Below, one piece after another: positions 30,013-33,340 of a stretch of DNA of 33,340 bases. Made by a program: the position numbers and the translations under genes. The stretch's first letter is position 1. Each line of letters starts with the position of its first letter. The notes beneath the pieces were generated by a model, which was given only the letters and a program-made list of their open reading frames with translations, made no database searches and was not told the DNA's origin. This DNA comes from an uncultured Prevotellaceae bacterium (GTDB lineage: Bacteria > Bacteroidota > Bacteroidia > Bacteroidales > Muribaculaceae), in assembly GCA_937898675.1 (NCBI GenBank), contig CALEJB010000031.1, forward strand, positions 1 to 33,340, read 5' to 3'.

Positions 30013-32091
30013 TTATGACATGGCGCTTTCCTCGCCGCTGTCGTTCTTGGGTGCCGTCGGGTCGATGTCGGCGGGATAGGACACCCGGGTGTGGTAGGCG
30101 GTGCACAGGCGCTCTATCAGCAGCTGCTTGACGGTTTCGACATCCTTGAAGCTGATGGGCGCCTCCTTGAAGAGCCCGTCGGCGGTCTGCCTGTCGATGA
30201 TTTGGGTGACCTTCTTGGCGATGGCCTCGTCGCTGTGGTCGGGCAGGCTCTTGGTGGCTGCTTCACAGGCATCGGCCATCATCAGGATGGCTGCTTCGCT
30301 CGACTGCGGGTTGGGACCGGGATAGGTGAACGGTGCCTTGTCCACCTCTTCGCCGGGCCGCGCCTTGCAGGCTTTGTCGTAGAAGTAGCGGGCCAGCCCC
30401 TTGCCGTGGTGCTGGGCAATGAGGTCCTTGACCACATGCGGCAGGTCGGCCTCGCTCGCCAGCTTGAGTCCGTCGGCGATGTGGCCAATGATGATGCGGC
30501 TGCTGTCCTCGGGCCGCACAAGGTGGTCGTGGGGATTCTCGCCGTTCTGGTTCTCGGTAAAGAAGGCGGGGTTCTTGATTTTGCCGATGTCGTGGTACAG
30601 CGCGCCGGTGCGTGCCAGCTGCATGTTGGCGCCGATGCGCAGGGCAGCCTCTCCCGCCAGGTTGGCGACCTGCAGCGAGTGCTGGAAGGTGCCTGGGCAG
30701 GTGGTGGACAACTTGCGCAGCAACGGGCTGTTGATGTCGGCAAGCTCGAGCAGGGTGATGGACGAGGTGAACCCAAAGAACTTCTCCACGACAGGAATGA
30801 CGAGGAAGGCAAACGACAGAATCACGCAGTTGATGGCAAAGTAGCCCAGATAGCGGTAATCCAGGTCGCTAAAGGTGCCGCCGTTGATGAACACCATGGC
30901 GGCGTAGATGGCGCTGTAGGAGATGAGGATGAATGCGGCACACCGCACGAGCTGGGTGCGCTTGGCTTCGCCCTTGACAGCCAGAATGGCGATGAGTCCC
31001 GCCATCGTCTGCATGATGATGAATTCGGCCTGGTTGGAGGTCGCCACAAGGGAGCAGATGAGCACCGTGACGACGAGGACAAAGAATGAGGTGTGGTCGT
31101 CAAAGAACGACGACACGATGATGGGCACGAGACCGAATGGAATGACATACAGCAGGCTGTACTTGAACCTCACGAGCAGGAACACGGCGATGGCAAACAC
31201 GGTGATGAAGGTGATGAGGAACACCATGCGCCGCATGCTGGAGAACACCTTGTTGCGTTGCCTCTTCATGAAGTAGAAAAAGGCGAGCATGAGCACGGCG
31301 ACGATGAGCACCTGGCCCGCCAGGTTGTAGCGCAGGTCCATCTTGCGCTCCTGGGTGCGCCTGGCCAGTTCATTCTGGTAACTGTTGATGGCGGCCGCTT
31401 TTTCTTTGGTCACTTTCTCGCCCCGGGTGATGATGACCTCGTTGGCGAGCACGGTGCCCAGCGAGTGGGCCCGCAGGGCCTCGTCACGGGCTTCGCCCAG
31501 CCATTTCTCGTTCTCGGTGGCGTTGAGTGACATGTTGGGGACCAGGAAGCGGTTGATTTCCACGCTGCGCATGGCCTGCTGGATGGCCGCGTTGGAGCGC
31601 AGCGAGTCGGCGAGCCAGGAGTAGGCCTGGCTGGCTGTCTTCATGCCGTGGCTGTCCACGACCTGCAACTGGTTGTTGCCCACCAGAAAACGAATCTGTC
31701 TGCCGGCGCGTATGTCGCTGGCGGCAGCGTCGTCAACGATGCCGTTGTCATACAGCTTTGCGACGGCTTCAACCAATGCGGGACCGCCGGCATGGCCCGC
31801 GAGGGCCCGTGACAGCAGGGCGCATTGCTGCTGGCCTTTGTTGCGGTCGAGGGTGTAAATCTTGGCAAAGTTCTGTTCCACGCTGTCGGTGACCTGTTGC
31901 CGGGTGGCCTCGTCCAGCTCGATGTCAAACTGGAAGTCGGCTTCAAGTCTCGGGTACAGCCAGGGCTTGCCTACTTCAAAGCTGAAGGAGCGGCTTGCTT
32001 CCTTGCCAAAGAAGAGTGCCGTGGCGATGAGCACTACCGAAATCACCAGCAGGGCGATGACGAGGTAGTCGTTCTTTTTGGTCTTGTCCAT
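30013..32091 (-). CDS. PgpH-like 7TM-HD phosphodiesterase (probable c-di-AMP hydrolase)
   Basis: A 692-residue membrane enzyme. One N-terminal membrane segment (about 9-29) is followed by an extracytoplasmic 7TMR-HDED-type domain (about 40-260), a block of about seven membrane segments (about 262-445) and a cytoplasmic HD domain. The metal-binding HD motifs are H471 in CPGTFQHSLQVANLAG and H500-D501 in ALYHDIGKIKNPAFF, followed by HHGKGLARYFY and a late MADACEAATKSL Asp. This layout is that of PgpH, which hydrolyses cyclic di-AMP in Firmicutes; Bacteroidetes have homologues. The gene starts 35 nt after the stop of a (p)ppGpp enzyme gene on the same strand, so two nucleotide-signal enzymes are probably co-expressed. 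Confidence 0.9.
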   Translation of the reverse strand: MDKTKKNDYLVIALLVISVVLIATALFFGKEASRSFSFEVGKPWLYPRLEADFQFDIELDEATRQQVTDSVEQNFAKIYTLDRNKGQQQCALLSRALAGHAGGPALVEAVAKLYDNGIVDDAAASDIRAGRQIRFLVGNNQLQVVDSHGMKTASQAYSWLADSLRSNAAIQQAMRSVEINRFLVPNMSLNATENEKWLGEARDEALRAHSLGTVLANEVIITRGEKVTKEKAAAINSYQNELARRTQERKMDLRYNLAGQVLIVAVLMLAFFYFMKRQRNKVFSSMRRMVFLITFITVFAIAVFLLVRFKYSLLYVIPFGLVPIIVSSFFDDHTSFFVLVVTVLICSLVATSNQAEFIIMQTMAGLIAILAVKGEAKRTQLVRCAAFILISYSAIYAAMVFINGGTFSDLDYRYLGYFAINCVILSFAFLVIPVVEKFFGFTSSITLLELADINSPLLRKLSTTCPGTFQHSLQVANLAGEAALRIGANMQLARTGALYHDIGKIKNPAFFTENQNGENPHDHLVRPEDSSRIIIGHIADGLKLASEADLPHVVKDLIAQHHGKGLARYFYDKACKARPGEEVDKAPFTYPGPNPQSSEAAILMMADACEAATKSLPDHSDEAIAKKVTQIIDRQTADGLFKEAPISFKDVETVKQLLIERLCTAYHTRVSYPADIDPTAPKNDSGEESAMS

Positions 32092-32126
32092 ATCGTTGCG
32101 TTGTCGTTATGTTCACTTGATGGGTG

Positions 32127-33340
32127 TCAACTCATGCGGGTGGCGGTGTTGACGCCTTTCACTTTCTTGATTTCGCGGCACAGGCTGGTCACCACTGCCG
32201 CGTCGCTGACCAGCACGTCGAGGTCGCAGCGAAACACGCCCTGGTCCGAGGTGACGTTCATCTTCTTCATGTTGATGGACATGTTGGTCGAGATGATGTT
32301 GACGATGGTCTGCAGGATGCCTTTCTGGTCAATGCCCTCGATGTGGATGGTGGCGAGGAAACGGTCGCTGTGGCCCACCCACTCGGTCTGGAGCAGGCGC
32401 GAGCCATAGCTGGCCTTGAGGCGCGCCAGAGTGGGGCAGTCCATCTTGTGCACGACCACCTCCTTGTTGTCGTTGACAAAGCCCACCACGTCGTCGCCGG
32501 GGATGGGACGGCAGCACCGGGCCAGGCGGTAGTTGCTCCCGCCGTTGTGGTTGACGAGGCGGTAGATGGCCTTGGTGTCGATGTCCTTGGGGGTGTCGGT
32601 GGTCTTCGGCACCTCGGTGTCCTTGCCCTTGAACGGGTTGCGCCACCAGTTGAAGCGTCCGCCGGCCGCCTTCTTGGCAATCATCTGGTCGCTGAGCGAG
32701 ATTTCGTCGTTGCCGATCATGTAGTACAGTTCCTCCTTGCCCGACACGCCCTCGCGGGAGATGGCCAGCGACAGCACCTCGTTGGTGAGTTCGATGTGTC
32801 GCTCGGCCAGATAGGTCATGAAGCGTTTCTCGCCCTCCTCGACGATGAGGCGGCGCTCGTGGCGCAAGGCGGCATGCAGGCGCGACTTGCCCTTGGCGGT
32901 GACGAGGAATTTCTCCCACTCGGCTTTGGGGCTCTGGGTGCGGCTGGTGAGCACTTCCACCTGGTCGCCGCTGGAGAGCTTCTGAGACAGCGGCACGAGT
33001 TTGTGGTTCACCTTGCCGGCGATGCAGTGGGTGCCCAGGTCGGTGTGGAGGGTGAAGGCCACGTCGAGCACCGAGGCGTCTTTGGGCAGGGTGATGAGTT
33101 CGCCCTTGGGGGTGAACACGACAATCTCGCTGGCAAACAGGTTGAGCTTGACGGTGTCGAGGAAGTCGATGGCGTTGGGCTCGGGGTCCTTGAGGATGTC
33201 GGTGATGGTGCTGAGCCACACGGCCAGTTCTTTCTCTTCCTCACCCTCTCCGAGTTTGTACTTCCAGTGGGCGGCAAAGCCGCGCTCGGCGATGTCGTCC
33301 ATGCGGCGGCTGCGTATCTGCACCTCCACCCAGTTGCCCT
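32127..33340 (-). CDS. RelA/SpoT family (p)ppGpp synthetase/hydrolase, N-terminus outside the window
   Basis: The C-terminal 403 residues are visible; the frame stays open to the window edge, so the N-terminal hydrolase domain and most of the synthetase domain are missing. The visible part begins with the end of the synthetase domain (NWVEVQIRSRRMDDIAERG, then AAHWKYK). Then come the TGS domain (VVFTPKGELITLPKDASVLD), the helical region, the zinc-finger/CC region (YRLARCCRPIPGDDVVGF with HKMDCPTL), and a final ACT domain (HIEGIDQKGILQTIVNIIS). This is a long-form Rel enzyme controlling the stringent response, and its C-terminal half contacts the ribosome. Whether it has hydrolase activity cannot be judged. 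Confidence 0.94.
   Translation of the reverse strand, partial: GNWVEVQIRSRRMDDIAERGFAAHWKYKLGEGEEEKELAVWLSTITDILKDPEPNAIDFLDTVKLNLFASEIVVFTPKGELITLPKDASVLDVAFTLHTDLGTHCIAGKVNHKLVPLSQKLSSGDQVEVLTSRTQSPKAEWEKFLVTAKGKSRLHAALRHERRLIVEEGEKRFMTYLAERHIELTNEVLSLAISREGVSGKEELYYMIGNDEISLSDQMIAKKAAGGRFNWWRNPFKGKDTEVPKTTDTPKDIDTKAIYRLVNHNGGSNYRLARCCRPIPGDDVVGFVNDNKEVVVHKMDCPTLARLKASYGSRLLQTEWVGHSDRFLATIHIEGIDQKGILQTIVNIISTNMSINMKKMNVTSDQGVFRCDLDVLVSDAAVVTSLCREIKKVKGVNTATRMS

Overview
The window looks like chromosomal DNA of a gut-type Bacteroidales bacterium. The promoters fit the Bacteroidetes pattern (-7 box TAnnTTTG, sometimes with a TTTG box about 20 nt upstream). Gene content fits too: a BspA-like surface protein, non-cellulosomal dockerin tails, a PorZ-like propeller protein, DUF4919, and a PgpH-type HD phosphodiesterase next to a Rel protein. 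The DNA is GC-rich with strong third-position GC bias, so nearly every gene carries a long spurious antisense frame. High-GC Muribaculaceae or Prevotellaceae relatives are plausible, but the family cannot be fixed from sequence reading alone.

Layout, left to right: the 3' part of a CAU-anticodon tRNA; a secreted BspA-like/DUF285 repeat protein with a dockerin tail (+); a secreted coiled-coil protein (-); a two-component system, OmpR-type regulator plus kinase (+); rsmA then mgtE (-); a flippase-like membrane protein and a small single-pass protein (+); then a housekeeping run of yceD-like gene, rpmF, fabH, era and der (+). An AT-rich intergenic stretch of about 545 bp follows. It holds a well-formed promoter and an intrinsic terminator with no gene between them, a candidate small RNA. 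Next is a large secreted dockerin protein with three tandem copies of an unrecognised domain (-), recA (+), a minus-strand cluster surE-gltX-barrel-like protein-waaA, nagB (+, divergent from surE), a small Ala/Asp/Thr-repeat lipoprotein (-) and an acyl-CoA synthetase (-). The right end is a compact minus-strand cluster, read from the right edge leftwards: Rel/SpoT-type (p)ppGpp enzyme (cut by the window edge), PgpH-like HD phosphodiesterase, a small membrane protein, a DUF4919 protein and a PorZ-like protein.

Most of the window is core metabolism and information processing: ribosome maturation (rsmA, era, der, rpmF), fatty-acid initiation (fabH), lipid A glycosylation (waaA), tRNA charging (gltX), recombination (recA) and amino-sugar catabolism (nagB). 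The accessory or poorly described part consists of the cell-surface proteins (BspA-like, two dockerin-tailed proteins, PorZ-like, DUF4919, small lipoprotein) and the orphan transcription unit at about 13730-13912. No CRISPR array, insertion sequence, prophage or defence system was found. The best candidates for something undescribed are the orphan RNA, the three-repeat dockerin protein, and the Rel-PgpH-PorZ gene cluster.
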